From Mycolicibacterium hassiacum DSM 44199 (GTDB lineage Bacteria; Actinomycetota; Actinomycetes; Mycobacteriales; Mycobacteriaceae): a stretch of DNA of 64,000 bases. Shown in pieces: positions 33,582 through 42,863 of this stretch. The first letter of the stretch is position 1. Each line of letters begins with the position of its first letter. The notes below the pieces were generated by a model. That model did not search any database and was not told the DNA's origin. It worked only from the letters and a program-made list of their open reading frames with translations. A program made the translations under genes and the position numbers. Where the stretch lies: NCBI RefSeq assembly GCF_900603025.1, contig NZ_LR026975.1:744001-808000 (forward strand), written 5' to 3'.

Positions 33582-34717
33582 GCGGTGTCCTTTCGGGGGT
33601 CGTCGATCAGGGCGGCGAGACGTAGGGCGTGGGTGTCCGGGCTACCGAACATCAACTGGGTGGTCTTGGCGCGGCGCACGTACAGGTGGGCGTCGTGTTC
33701 CCAGGTGAACCCGATCCCGCCGTGGGTGCGCATGTTGTCCAGGGCGGCCTGCCAGAAGGCGTCCGAGGCCGCCAGCTTGGCCACCGACGCGGCCACGGCG
33801 AGATCCTTCCCCTCGGGGCGATCGGCCACGGCTGCGGCGTGCAGCGCGGCGGAGCGGGCCCCCTCGACGGCCACCAGCATGTCGGCGCAGCGGTGCTTGA
33901 TCGCCTGGAAACTGCCGATCGGGCGGCCGAACTGGATGCGGTTCTTCGCGTAGTCCACCGCCATGTCCAGACACCGCTGCGCGGCGCCGACCTGCTCGGC
34001 CGCCAGTGCCACCAGGGCGAGGTCGTAGCTGTGCGCCAGCCACGGCGCGGCCGCGCCGTCGGCGCCGATCAACCGGGCCGGTACGTCGTCGAAGCGCAGC
34101 CGCGCGGTGCGGCGGGTGCGGTCCAGCCCGGCCAGCGGGCTGCGGTCCAGCCCCGGCGCGTCGCCGGCCACGGCGAACAGCGAGATGCCGGCATCGGTGC
34201 GGGCGGCCACCAGCAGCACATCCGCGCTGTGCCCGTCGAGCACCGTCGCCACCGATCCGGCGACCCGGTACCCGTCGCCGCTGCGCCGGGCGGCCAGCGT
34301 GACGGTGTGCGGATCCCACGGGGTCAGCGCGTCGTTGAGGATCACCGTCGCGATCGTCGAACCGGCCACGATGCCGGGCAGCAGGTCGGCCATCGCGGCG
34401 CGGTCGCCGCTGGCCAGCAGCGCCGGAACCGCCAGCCCGGCGGTGGCGAGCAGCGGTGCGCACAACAGCGCCGCGCCGGCCTCCTCGAACACCACGGCCA
34501 GCTCCCGCATCCCGGCACCCGCTCCGCCGAACTCCTCGGGCACCGCGATCCCCACGATGCCGAGCTCACCGGCCAGGGCCCGCCAGACCGACGGGTCGTG
34601 GCCCAGCGGCGTCTCCATCACCGTGCGCACCGCCGCACTCGGCGAGTGCACCTGCAGGAATCCGCGCACCGCGTCGCGCAGGTCGTCCAGATCGGTGCGG
34701 TGGCTCTCAGTCGGCAC
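33578..34717 (-). CDS. acyl-CoA dehydrogenase
   Basis: A 379-residue FadE-type flavoprotein: N-terminal helical domain to about 120, central beta domain with TVTLAARRSGDGYRVAGSVATVLDG, and a C-terminal domain with KNRIQFGRPIGSFQAIKHRCADMLVAVEGARSAALHAAA and THGGIGFTWEHDAHLYVRRAKTTQLMFG. The last motif, lacking an active-site glutamate, is typical of the beta-type partner in two-gene FadE enzymes. The nearest candidates for the alpha partner are on the other side of the operator (37087) or elsewhere in the cluster. Start GTG 34717. Confidence 0.9.
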   Translation of the reverse strand: MPTESHRTDLDDLRDAVRGFLQVHSPSAAVRTVMETPLGHDPSVWRALAGELGIVGIAVPEEFGGAGAGMRELAVVFEEAGAALLCAPLLATAGLAVPALLASGDRAAMADLLPGIVAGSTIATVILNDALTPWDPHTVTLAARRSGDGYRVAGSVATVLDGHSADVLLVAARTDAGISLFAVAGDAPGLDRSPLAGLDRTRRTARLRFDDVPARLIGADGAAAPWLAHSYDLALVALAAEQVGAAQRCLDMAVDYAKNRIQFGRPIGSFQAIKHRCADMLVAVEGARSAALHAAAVADRPEGKDLAVAASVAKLAASDAFWQAALDNMRTHGGIGFTWEHDAHLYVRRAKTTQLMFGSPDTHALRLAALIDDPRKDTA

Positions 34718-34901
34718 GATCGCGCTCCTGGCAAACGCCCGGGAGATGTGCCACCGGATCAGCGAATTGCGTTGCAGGGTACATATATTCCTTCACCCGT
34801 CGGGCGTCGTTGCCGGTCCGGCCGGCGGACCGGCCGCAGCCCGTCCCGGAAAACCCGGGATAGGCATTTTCGGATGAGGATAGTATCTTTTCTCGAAAAG
34901 G

Positions 34902-34917
34902 GAGAATATCTATTCTC
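34902..34917. promoter_or_regulatory. perfect 16-bp operator palindrome (site B)
   Basis: GAGAATA-TC-TATTCTC is a perfect 7-2-7 inverted repeat 20 bp before the amidohydrolase start at 34937. A second perfect repeat, CTTTTC-TC-GAAAAG, lies immediately upstream at 34887-34900. A looser site (GGGTACA-TA-TATTCCT, 34777-34792) lies nearer to the divergent ACAD start at 34717. With site A this defines the consensus of the family. Confidence 0.8.
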
Positions 34918-34936
34918 GCATGATCGGAGCCGCGCC

Positions 34937-36127
34937 GTGACCACCCTCGACTACGGAATCATCGACTGCGACACCCACTGCTACGAGACCCGGGACGCAT
35001 TCACCCGGTACCTGCCCGACAAGTTCAAGGACCGGGCGATCACCACCGTGCGCGGGGCGGACGGCGTCGAGGTGATCCTCGCCGGCCACCGGATCGCGAC
35101 CTTCAACAGCGAGGGCGGGCTCGGTCTCGACGTGGCCTACCGGCCGGGGTCGCTCAAGGAGATGCTGCGCCAGATGGGTTCGGGCAACCCGGAGGAGACC
35201 TACGAACCCCAGCCCATGCAGCCGGAGTACATCAACCGCTCGGCCCGGCTGGAGGTGATGGCCCGGCAGAACGTCGAGAAGATGGTCATCTATCCCAGCG
35301 GCATGGCGCTGTCGGCCGAGCACTACGTCGACGACACCGAGGCGCTCTACGCCAACATCCGGTCGTTCAACCGCTGGTTCGACGAGGAGTGGGGCTTCAA
35401 CCACGACAACAAGATCTTCGCCACCGCGCTGCTGTCGCTGCGCGACCTGGACCTGGCGGTCGCCGAGACCGAGAAGATCATCGAAGCCGGAGCGAAGTTC
35501 GTGCTGCTGCCCACCGGCCCCGCCTACGGCCGGTCGCCGGGCGACCCGTACTTCGACCCGATCTACGCGCGGCTGCAGGAAGCCGGTTGCGTGCTGGTGT
35601 ACCACATCATGCCGTTCTGGTACTTCGACGCGATCTCACCGGCCTGGGGGCACAACCCCGATCCCGCGTCGTGGCACATGTCGGCGTGGCAGTGGATGAA
35701 CATCTACGGTCAGCGGCCGATCGAGGACACCCTGTCGGCGCTGATCTTCGACAACCTGTTCGGCCGGTTCCCGGGTCTGCAGGTGCTGGTCGCCGAGCAC
35801 GGCGCCGAGTGGGTGCCGTACTTCCTCAAGCACATGGACAAGAGCCGCGGGATGGGCCGCAACGGCCCGTGGATCGGCGGCAAGCTCACCGAGCGCCCGT
35901 CGGCGATCTTCCGCCGCCACGTCAAGGTGGTGCCTTATCCCGAGGACGACATCCCCGACATCGTCGACCGGCTCGGCTACGACGACTGCCTGGTGATGGG
36001 CTCGGACTTCCCGCACGCCGAGGGCCTGGCCGAACCCGCCGACTTCGTCAAGCTGCTCGACCCGCTCGACGCCGCCGCCAAGCGGCGCATCATGCGGGAC
36101 AACGCGGCCGGGCTGCTGGGCGTCTGA
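34937..36127 (+). CDS. amidohydrolase-2 family protein
   Basis: A 396-residue metal-dependent TIM barrel. The N-terminal motif IDCDTHCYE (D10, D12, H14), the mid-barrel histidine in VLVYHIMPFWY and the late aspartate in VMGSDFPHAEGLAEP are the expected metal or catalytic positions. It is related to, but more divergent than, the 30266/62364 pair. GTG 34937 with a GGAG box opens an operon of two FadE genes and a CoA ligase on the same strand. It may open a ring or decarboxylate an intermediate. Confidence 0.9.
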   Translation: MTTLDYGIIDCDTHCYETRDAFTRYLPDKFKDRAITTVRGADGVEVILAGHRIATFNSEGGLGLDVAYRPGSLKEMLRQMGSGNPEETYEPQPMQPEYINRSARLEVMARQNVEKMVIYPSGMALSAEHYVDDTEALYANIRSFNRWFDEEWGFNHDNKIFATALLSLRDLDLAVAETEKIIEAGAKFVLLPTGPAYGRSPGDPYFDPIYARLQEAGCVLVYHIMPFWYFDAISPAWGHNPDPASWHMSAWQWMNIYGQRPIEDTLSALIFDNLFGRFPGLQVLVAEHGAEWVPYFLKHMDKSRGMGRNGPWIGGKLTERPSAIFRRHVKVVPYPEDDIPDIVDRLGYDDCLVMGSDFPHAEGLAEPADFVKLLDPLDAAAKRRIMRDNAAGLLGV

Positions 36128-36133
36128 CCGCGC

Positions 36134-37090
36134 ATGGACGATGACGTCGATCTCGAGCTGATCCGATCGTCGGCCCGCGATTTCCTCGCGGCCCGCGGCG
36201 ACGACGACCCGGCGGCGGCGCTCGTCGGCCTGGCCGCGATGGACTGGCTGGGGCTGTTGGTGGACGAACGCCACGGCGGTATGGGCTGGCGGCCGGTGGA
36301 GGCGTGCGTGATCGCCGAGGAACTCGGCCGCGCCGGCGACCGGTCCGCGTGGTTCGGCACCGCGCTGGCCGCCGCCGCGGTCGCCGCAGCCCCCGACGAG
36401 GTGCGGGAGCGCTGGCTGCCCGGCCTGCTCGGCGGAACGACGGTCGCCGGGTTCGCGCCGGGCGTTCCGGGCGGCACCACCGTGCGGATGGTGGGCGGCG
36501 ACCACGCCCGGCTGGTGGTGACCACCGGTGCGGACGGGGTTCGGCTCGTCGAGGCAGGCGAGGCCTGCGAGCGCCGCCCCGACACCGATGCGCTCGACGT
36601 GGCCCGCCCGGTCTGGTGCGTGGACCTCTCCGGTGCGCCGGTCCGGCTCATCGGCGACGCGGACCAGGCCCGCCGGCTCGACGCGGTGGCGCGGCTGCTG
36701 ATCAGCGCCGACGCCGTCGGTGCGCTGTCCGGGGCGCTGGCCCGGCTGGTCGGCTACCTCAAGGAACGGGTCGCGTTCGGCGCCCCGATCGCGAGCTTCC
36801 AGGCCGTCCAGCACCGGTTGGTGGATCTGCTGGTGCTCGAGGTCAAGGCCCGCGCGATCATCATGAAGGCCGCCCGCAGCGGCTCGAGCGCCGATGCGCT
36901 CGTCGCGCACGCCTTCGTCGCCGCCAGGACCACCGCGGCGATCGACGAGTGCGTCCAGTTGTCCGGCGGCATCGGATTCACCTGGGAGTATCCTCTGCAC
37001 CACGAAATGCGCCGCGCGGCAACGGATGCGGTGCTGTGCGGCACCGCGCGCGACAGCCGCACCCGACTGGCGGAGGTGAACGGTTGGTGA
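36134..37090 (+). CDS. short acyl-CoA dehydrogenase (beta-type subunit)
   Basis: A 318-residue acyl-CoA dehydrogenase, about 60 residues shorter than usual because the middle domain is reduced. C-terminal motifs are clear (KERVAFGAPIASFQAVQHRLVDLLVLEVKARAIIM, LSGGIGFTWEYPLHHEMRRA). It probably lacks a complete active site and pairs with the full-length protein encoded next (GTGA overlap, 37087-37090), as in the steroid FadE alpha2beta2 enzymes. It follows the amidohydrolase by 6 bp. Confidence 0.88.
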   Translation: MDDDVDLELIRSSARDFLAARGDDDPAAALVGLAAMDWLGLLVDERHGGMGWRPVEACVIAEELGRAGDRSAWFGTALAAAAVAAAPDEVRERWLPGLLGGTTVAGFAPGVPGGTTVRMVGGDHARLVVTTGADGVRLVEAGEACERRPDTDALDVARPVWCVDLSGAPVRLIGDADQARRLDAVARLLISADAVGALSGALARLVGYLKERVAFGAPIASFQAVQHRLVDLLVLEVKARAIIMKAARSGSSADALVAHAFVAARTTAAIDECVQLSGGIGFTWEYPLHHEMRRAATDAVLCGTARDSRTRLAEVNGW

Positions 37091-38277
37091 GCCGGCCGAC
37101 GGCGCAGCAACTCGACGAGTTCCGGGCACACGTGCGGGCGTTCATCGCCGAGCACGCGCCGCCGTTCGAGGCCCGCGAAGGCCACCGCGCCCCGGTCGAC
37201 GCCGTCCAGGAGAAGCAGCTGCGCACCTGGTTCGCGGCGTTGTTCGAGGCCAAGCTGATCGGCGCCGACTGGCCCGTCGAGTACGGCGGACGCGCCGACC
37301 ACCACCCGCTCTACGACCGCATCGTCAGCGAGGAGATCCTGCGCGCCCGCGCCCCCCGGCCGGTCGACCAGGTCAACCTCGCCGCACACGTGCTGCTGCA
37401 CTTCGGCTCCGAACAGCAGAAGCGGACCTACCTGCCGGCGATCCGGCGCAGCGAACACGTGTGGTGCCAGCTGCTCAGCGAACCGGACGCGGGCAGCGAC
37501 ATCGCCGCGGTGCGCAGCCGGGCCCAGCGGCTGCCCGACGGAACCTGGCGGGTGGACGGGCAGAAAACCTGGATCACCGACGGGCACTGGGCCGACATGG
37601 GTTTGGCGCTGCTGCGCACCGACCCGTCGTCGGCCCGCCACCACGGGCTGTCGGTGTTCATCGTGCCGCTGTCGACACCGGGGGTCGAGGTGCGGCCCAT
37701 CCGCACCATCGGCGACGCGGTCGAGGTCAACGAGGTCTTCCTCACCGACGTGCGGCTGCCCGCCGACAACCTGATCGGCGAGGTGGGTCAGGGCTGGTCG
37801 ATCATCATGGCGGGGCTGGACTTCGAACGGTTCGGCATCGGCGGCAACGTGATCCTGCTCGAGCTGCTCATCGACGACCTCCTCACCCTGGCCCGCCGGC
37901 TGCGGGTGGACGGCCGGCCCGCGATCGAGGTCGCCGACGTCCGCCAGCGGATCGCCGAACTGGCCGTCGAGGTCGAGGTGGCCAAGGCGTTCATCGACGA
38001 CCACGTCGAGCGGATGATCGCCGGCGACGAGCAGGTCGGCGACTCCTCGATCGCCAAGCTCAGCTTCGCCGAGACCTACCACACCGTCGCCGCCTACGGC
38101 GCCGAGCTGGCCTCGTGGGTGAGCTCGGCCGAACCTCCGGATTCCCCGCTGGGGCAGGCCAAACAACGGTTGCGGGAGTGCTGGCTGTGGTCGCGCGCCT
38201 ACACGATTTCCGGCGGCAGCTCGGAGATGATGCGTAACATCCTCGCTAAACGCCGACTCCAGTTACCGACCAAGTGA
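37087..38277 (+). CDS. acyl-CoA dehydrogenase (alpha-type subunit)
   Basis: A 396-residue FadE with the full FAD/substrate site: WCQLLSEPDAGSDIAAVRSRAQRLPDGTWRVDGQKTWITDGHWADM and the closing AYTISGGSSEMMRNILAKRRLQLP. GTG 37087 overlaps the previous stop and its own stop overlaps the ligase GTG (38274), showing a tightly coupled operon. It is expected to form a heterotetramer with 36134-37090. Substrate is probably a cyclic or branched acyl-CoA. Confidence 0.92.
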   Translation: MSRPTAQQLDEFRAHVRAFIAEHAPPFEAREGHRAPVDAVQEKQLRTWFAALFEAKLIGADWPVEYGGRADHHPLYDRIVSEEILRARAPRPVDQVNLAAHVLLHFGSEQQKRTYLPAIRRSEHVWCQLLSEPDAGSDIAAVRSRAQRLPDGTWRVDGQKTWITDGHWADMGLALLRTDPSSARHHGLSVFIVPLSTPGVEVRPIRTIGDAVEVNEVFLTDVRLPADNLIGEVGQGWSIIMAGLDFERFGIGGNVILLELLIDDLLTLARRLRVDGRPAIEVADVRQRIAELAVEVEVAKAFIDDHVERMIAGDEQVGDSSIAKLSFAETYHTVAAYGAELASWVSSAEPPDSPLGQAKQRLRECWLWSRAYTISGGSSEMMRNILAKRRLQLPTK

Positions 38278-39821
38278 CAGCCACCGATACGTTCTGGGAA
38301 CTCGTCGAACGGACCGCGGCCGACCATCCCGACCGGCTGGTCCTGGCCGACGATTTCGGCCGCACCCTCACCGCGGCCGAACTGCGGGATGCCGCGGAGA
38401 GCACCGCGGCCGCGCTGACCGCCGACGGCATCGGGCCGGGCACCGTGGTGACCTGGCAGCTGCCGACCACGCTGGAGACCATGGTGGTGATGGTCGCGCT
38501 GGCGCGGCTCGGCGCGGTGCAGAACCCGGTGCTGCCGATCTGGCGCGAGGCCGAGCTCGGGTTCGTCACCCGCCAGCTGGACACCGAGGTGCTCATCGTG
38601 CCCGGCACCTGGCGCGGCTACGACCACGTCGCGCTCGCGAAATCGCTTGCCGCCGAGCGCGATATGCGAATCGTGCTGATCGACCACAGCGTCGACCCGG
38701 CCGGTCCGGCGCTGCGGCTGCCGGCGGGGGAGACCTCGGTGTTGCCGCCGCCGCCGACGTCCGGGGACGCCGCCCGCTGGATCTACTACTCGTCGGGCAC
38801 CACCGCCGCCCCGAAGGGGGTGCGCCACACCGACCGGTCGGTGATGGCCGGCTCGGCGGGGGTGGTCGGGATGATCGGCGTGTCCAGCGACGACGTCAAC
38901 CCGATACCGTTCCCGGTCTCGCACATCGGCGGCGCGGCGATGCTGGCCGCCGGCCTGCTGACCGGTATGCGGCTGGTGCTGTTCGACACGTTCGACCCGG
39001 AGACCACACCGTTCGCGATCGCCCGGCACCGGCCGACGCTGCTGGGCACCGCGACACCGTTCTACGTCGCCTACATGGCCGCCCAGCGGCGGCACGGCCA
39101 GCGGCCGCTGTTTCCGGCGCTGCGCGCGTGCGTGGCCGGCGGCGCGCCGATCACCCCGGAGCTCGGCCGCCGGGTGCGCGAGACCCTCGGCGTGCCCGGC
39201 ATCGCGAACTCCTGGGGTCTGACCGAGTTCCCGGTCGCGACCTCGCCGCGGCCGGACGCCGACCCGGCCGTGCTCGACCACACCGTCGGCCCGCCCGTCC
39301 CGGGTGTGCGGGTGCGGGTGGTCGACGACGACGGGCGCGAGGTGCCGCCCGGCGAGGAGGGCGAGCTGCGGCTGAAGGGTCCGCAGTGCTTCCTCGGCTA
39401 CGTCGACGCGTCGCTGGACGCCGACGCGTTCGACGACGACGGCTGGTTCCGCAGCGGCGACCGCGGGCGCATCGACGCCGCCGGGAACGTGGTGGTGACC
39501 GGGCGGATCAAGGACGCGATCATCCGCAACGCGGAGAACATCTCGGCGCTGGAGATCGAGGGTGTGCTGATCACCCATCCGGGCGTCGCCGACGTCGCGG
39601 TGATCGGGGTGCCGGATCCCCGCACCGGCGAGCGGGTGTGCGCCGTCGTCGTCCCCGCCGGCGACCCACCGGTCACGCTGCAGGACCTGGTCGAGCACTG
39701 CCGGGCGCAGGGGCTGGCGCGGTTCAAGTTCCCCGAACGCCTCGAGATCGTCGACGCGCTGCCGCGCAACCTCACCGGCAAGGTGCTCAAGGCCGAGTTG
39801 CGCAACCGCTTCGCAGGGTGA
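38274..39821 (+). CDS. AMP-dependent acyl-CoA synthetase
   Basis: A 515-residue adenylate-forming ligase: P-loop YYSSGTTAAPKGVRH, A5 ANSWGLTEFPVATS, hinge GWFRSGDRGRID, and catalytic lysine loop RNLTGKVLKAELRNRF. The N-terminus (FWELVERTAADHPDRLVLADDFGRTLT) resembles mycobacterial FadD enzymes acting on ring-containing acids. It closes the operon 34937-39821 and is convergent with another ligase gene across a hairpin. The reaction is acid + ATP + CoA to acyl-CoA. Confidence 0.92.
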   Translation: MTATDTFWELVERTAADHPDRLVLADDFGRTLTAAELRDAAESTAAALTADGIGPGTVVTWQLPTTLETMVVMVALARLGAVQNPVLPIWREAELGFVTRQLDTEVLIVPGTWRGYDHVALAKSLAAERDMRIVLIDHSVDPAGPALRLPAGETSVLPPPPTSGDAARWIYYSSGTTAAPKGVRHTDRSVMAGSAGVVGMIGVSSDDVNPIPFPVSHIGGAAMLAAGLLTGMRLVLFDTFDPETTPFAIARHRPTLLGTATPFYVAYMAAQRRHGQRPLFPALRACVAGGAPITPELGRRVRETLGVPGIANSWGLTEFPVATSPRPDADPAVLDHTVGPPVPGVRVRVVDDDGREVPPGEEGELRLKGPQCFLGYVDASLDADAFDDDGWFRSGDRGRIDAAGNVVVTGRIKDAIIRNAENISALEIEGVLITHPGVADVAVIGVPDPRTGERVCAVVVPAGDPPVTLQDLVEHCRAQGLARFKFPERLEIVDALPRNLTGKVLKAELRNRFAG

Positions 39822-39825
39822 ACCC

Positions 39826-39883
39826 GCGAACGTGAAACCACTGCGGAAATCGGGTCGTTTCGCCGCAGCGGCTTCACGTTCGC
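39826..39883. terminator. bidirectional terminator-like hairpin
   Basis: Arms of 21 nt (39826-39846 and 39863-39883), starting GCGAACGTGAA, pair with two mismatches around a 16-nt loop. The structure lies between two convergent ligase genes and overlaps the last codons of the one on the minus strand. There is no T run, as is common for mycobacterial hairpins. Confidence 0.6.
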
Positions 39884-41337
39884 TGCACTAGGTCGGCGGC
39901 CCGCGCGGCCAGATCGCGCTTGACCACCTTGCCGACGTCGTTGCGCGGCAACTCGTCGACGAACACGAACCGCACCGGCACCCGGTACGGCGTCAGCCGC
40001 TCGCGGCACCACGCCCGCAGATCCTCCTCGGTGACGCGTTCGTCGGCGCGTACCACGAACGCCCACGGCACCTCGCCGAGCCGGTCGTCGGGAACCCCGA
40101 CGACCGCGGCCTCGCGCACCCCGTCGGCGGCGACGATCACGTCCTCGACCGTGCCGGGGAACACCTTCAGCCCGCCGCGGTTGATCATGTCCGACACCCG
40201 ACCGTCGAGCCACAGGAACCCGTCGTCGTCGAGCCAGCCGAGATCGCCGGTGTGGAACCACCCGTCGTCGGTGAGCCGATCGGCGAACGCCGGGTCGATC
40301 CTGCGCGCCAGTGTGGTCGGGGTGCGCACCAGCACCTCGTTGTCGACGATGGTGACGTCGATACCGGGCAGCGGCCGCCCCACCGAGCCGAGCTTCGCCT
40401 CGCCCCACTCGCGCGCATCGGCGGCCGTCCAGCCGACCACCTCGCCGCCGAGCTCGGTCTGGCCGTACGAGTTGAGCACCAGCACCCCGAACTTGTCCAT
40501 GAACTGGCGGGCGTGCACCGGCGACAGCGGCGCGGTGATGGACCGCACGATCCGCAGCGGCGACAGGTCGGTGACCGACTCGTCGTGCAGCACCATGGTC
40601 AGCGCCGCCGGCGGCAGCACCGTCGAGCGCAGCTGATGCCGTTTGACCAGTGCCGCGAACTCGCCGGGGGCGAACTTGTCCATCAACACCACCCCGGAGC
40701 CGGCCCGGAACGCGAACAGCACCTGGTAGATCCCCGCCCACAGCGACAACGACAGCGGCACCAGGTTCGGCATCGGGGTGCGCTCGCTCGACCTGCCCGA
40801 CCCGCGCGACCCGCGCAGTTTGGCCTGCAGCCGGTCGATCAGGTCCAGCACGTTCGAGTGCAGCAGCGGTACCGGTTTCGGCGGTCCGGTGGTGCCCGAG
40901 GTGAACTGCAGCAGCGCCACATCCGCGTCGAAACGGCGGGCGTCCGGTGCCGAGCCGTGCCGGTCGACGGACCAGCCCAGCCCGTCGGCGGTGATCACCG
41001 GCAGGCCGAAGTCCGCGAACCGCCCGGCGAGCTGATCGCTGGTGACGACGACGCTCGGCTTGAGAATGCCGAGCTGCGAGACCAGTTCGGCGTCCGCTGC
41101 GCGGGGATTCAGCGGGGTGTAGACCCCGCCGGCGCGCCACACGCCGAACAGCGCGGCGACGGTGGTGGCCTCGTTGGGCAGCATCACCGCCACCACCGCG
41201 CCGGTCGACAACCCGAGGTCGCCGAGCACCGCGGCGAGCCGGTCGGCGCTGGCCGTCAGCGCGTCGCGCGACACATCGGCGCGCAGCGTGTGTACCGCGA
41301 TCTCCGGTACGCCGTCGAGCAGATCGGCGAGCGTCAC
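39874..41337 (-). CDS. AMP-dependent acyl-CoA synthetase
   Basis: A 487-residue adenylate-forming enzyme: P-loop FTSGTTGPPKPVP, A5 NSYGQTELGGEVV, hinge GWFHTGDLGWLDD, catalytic lysine loop NDVGKVVKRDLAARA. GTG 41337 overlaps the stop of the upstream echA-type gene (GTGA), so it is the last gene in the run 46191 to 39874. It probably activates a ring-opened or side-chain acid produced by the pathway. Confidence 0.9.
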   Translation of the reverse strand: MTLADLLDGVPEIAVHTLRADVSRDALTASADRLAAVLGDLGLSTGAVVAVMLPNEATTVAALFGVWRAGGVYTPLNPRAADAELVSQLGILKPSVVVTSDQLAGRFADFGLPVITADGLGWSVDRHGSAPDARRFDADVALLQFTSGTTGPPKPVPLLHSNVLDLIDRLQAKLRGSRGSGRSSERTPMPNLVPLSLSLWAGIYQVLFAFRAGSGVVLMDKFAPGEFAALVKRHQLRSTVLPPAALTMVLHDESVTDLSPLRIVRSITAPLSPVHARQFMDKFGVLVLNSYGQTELGGEVVGWTAADAREWGEAKLGSVGRPLPGIDVTIVDNEVLVRTPTTLARRIDPAFADRLTDDGWFHTGDLGWLDDDGFLWLDGRVSDMINRGGLKVFPGTVEDVIVAADGVREAAVVGVPDDRLGEVPWAFVVRADERVTEEDLRAWCRERLTPYRVPVRFVFVDELPRNDVGKVVKRDLAARAADLVQRT

Positions 41338-42146
41338 GACTCGACCTCCAGCGGCTGCCATTGCGGGGTGCGCTTCTCGGCGAACGCCCGCGGCCCCTCG
41401 TCCTGGTCCGGATGTCCCCACATCGACGTCAGGTGTTTCGCGCCCTCCCGGCAGGCGTCGGTCAGCCCGTGCTCCAACGCGCCCCACAGCGCGCGCTTGG
41501 TGGCCCGCATCGCGGCGGGCGAGTTGCGCGCGATCTTCTCGGCGAGCTCCTGGGCGACCTCCCGCAGTCGCTCGGGCGGATCGACGACCTGGCTGATCAT
41601 GCCGAGTTCGTAGGCGCGTTGTGCGGTCAGCCGTTCGTGGCTGCCCACCAGCGCCATGCGGAACACCGCCTCGGCGGGCATGCGGCGCATCAGGCCGATC
41701 GTCTCCAGCGCGCTGACCTGCCCGAGGCTGACGTGCGGGTCGACGAAGGTGGCGTCGGAGGCCGCGATGACGATGTCGGCGTCGGTCACCCAGTGCAGCC
41801 CGCCGCCGGCGCACGCCCCGTTGACGGCGGTGATCACCGGCTTGCCGACGTTCATGTGCCAGGCGGTCAGCCGCAGGTCCAGGGTGCGCATGGTCTCCCG
41901 GAACTGCTCGATGCCCGTGGCGTCGAGATCCGAGACATCCGCGCCGGCGCAGAACGCCCGCCCGTTGCCGGTGTGCACGATCACCCGCACCTGCGGGTCA
42001 CGGTCGAGTTCGGCCCAGGCGCGGGGGAACTCGGCGCGCATCACCGAGTCGTAGGCGTTGAGCCGATCCGGCCGGTTGTTGATGATCCAACCGACCGGTC
42101 CCCGGCGTTCGACGATCAACCGCTGATAGGGGACGTGTTGTTCCAC
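41334..42146 (-). CDS. enoyl-CoA hydratase/isomerase family protein
   Basis: A 270-residue crotonase-fold protein. The oxyanion-hole motif is NGRAFCAGADVSDLD followed by AVNGACAGGGLHWVTDADIVIAASDATFVDPHVSLGQ. The DPHVSLG stretch has aspartate/histidine where classical hydratases place the first catalytic glutamate, so it may act as an isomerase, hydrolase or ring-cleaving member. GTG 42146 has GGAGG five bases upstream; the gene overlaps its upstream neighbour by 31 bp. It is a paralogue of 42116-42856. Confidence 0.9.
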   Translation of the reverse strand: MEQHVPYQRLIVERRGPVGWIINNRPDRLNAYDSVMRAEFPRAWAELDRDPQVRVIVHTGNGRAFCAGADVSDLDATGIEQFRETMRTLDLRLTAWHMNVGKPVITAVNGACAGGGLHWVTDADIVIAASDATFVDPHVSLGQVSALETIGLMRRMPAEAVFRMALVGSHERLTAQRAYELGMISQVVDPPERLREVAQELAEKIARNSPAAMRATKRALWGALEHGLTDACREGAKHLTSMWGHPDQDEGPRAFAEKRTPQWQPLEVES

Positions 42147-42856
42147 CGAACCTCCATCGCATCGGCGCGGGCCTGGCTCAGCCCGACCTCCAGCGCATGC
42201 CATAGCGCCTTCTTCGTGGCCTGCACCGCGCTCGGCGAGTTGGCCGCGATCCTGGCCGCGAGTGCGGCCGCGGCGTCCCGAAGCCGGTCGTCGGGCACCA
42301 CCTCGGACAGGATCCCCAGCTGGTAGGCGCGGTGTGCCGAGATCCGTTCGCCCCGGCCGCACAAGGCCATCCGGGTGATCGCCTCCATCGGGGATTTGCG
42401 CAGCAGGGTGATCGCCTCGTAGGCGACGGCCTGACCGACCGAGACGTGCGGATCGAGGAAGGTCGCCGACTCCGCCGCGATCACGATGTCGGCGTCGGCG
42501 ACCAGATGCAGGCCGCCGCCGGCGCACACCCCGTTGACCGCGGCGATCACCGGCTTGGCGACCCCGCAGTGCCAGGCCGAGATCTTCAGCTCGGCGTCGC
42601 GGGTGCGCCGGGAGTGCCGCCGCATCGCCTCCTTGTCCCGGGCCACCTGCACGACGTCCATGCCGGTGCAGAACGGCTTGCCGTTGGCGGTGTTGACGAT
42701 CACCCGCACCTCGGGGTCGGCGTCGAGTTCGGCCCAGGCCAGTTCCAGTTCGTCGAGCATGCGCGCGTCGAAGGCGTTCCCCGCCTCGGGCCGGTTGAGG
42801 ATCAGCCAGCCGATGTGGCCGTCCTTTTCGACGACGAGCCGCTGATAGTCGGTCAT
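42116..42856 (-). CDS. enoyl-CoA hydratase/isomerase family protein
   Basis: A 246-residue crotonase with NGKPFCTGMDVVQVA and NGVCAGGGLHLVADADIVIAAESATFLDPHVSVGQAVAYEA. Like its neighbour it has DPHVSVG at the first catalytic position. The two adjacent proteins are recent-looking paralogues (shared YQRL.VE..G.IGW...NRP start) and may form a mixed trimer or act on successive intermediates. ATG 42856 lies 7 bp after the ACAD stop at 42864. Confidence 0.9.
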   Translation of the reverse strand: MTDYQRLVVEKDGHIGWLILNRPEAGNAFDARMLDELELAWAELDADPEVRVIVNTANGKPFCTGMDVVQVARDKEAMRRHSRRTRDAELKISAWHCGVAKPVIAAVNGVCAGGGLHLVADADIVIAAESATFLDPHVSVGQAVAYEAITLLRKSPMEAITRMALCGRGERISAHRAYQLGILSEVVPDDRLRDAAAALAARIAANSPSAVQATKKALWHALEVGLSQARADAMEVRWNNTSPISG

Positions 42857-42863
42857 GGCCTGC

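Noticed and set aside
36304..37086. Long fused frame continuing into the FadE gene at 37087
   Set aside because: The upstream part is the wrong frame of the 36134-37090 gene; the GTG at 37087 with GTGA overlap is the proper start.
39826..39883. Hairpin as a transposon end or REP-type element
   Set aside because: It is single-copy in the window and placed between convergent genes, so a terminator is the simpler reading.
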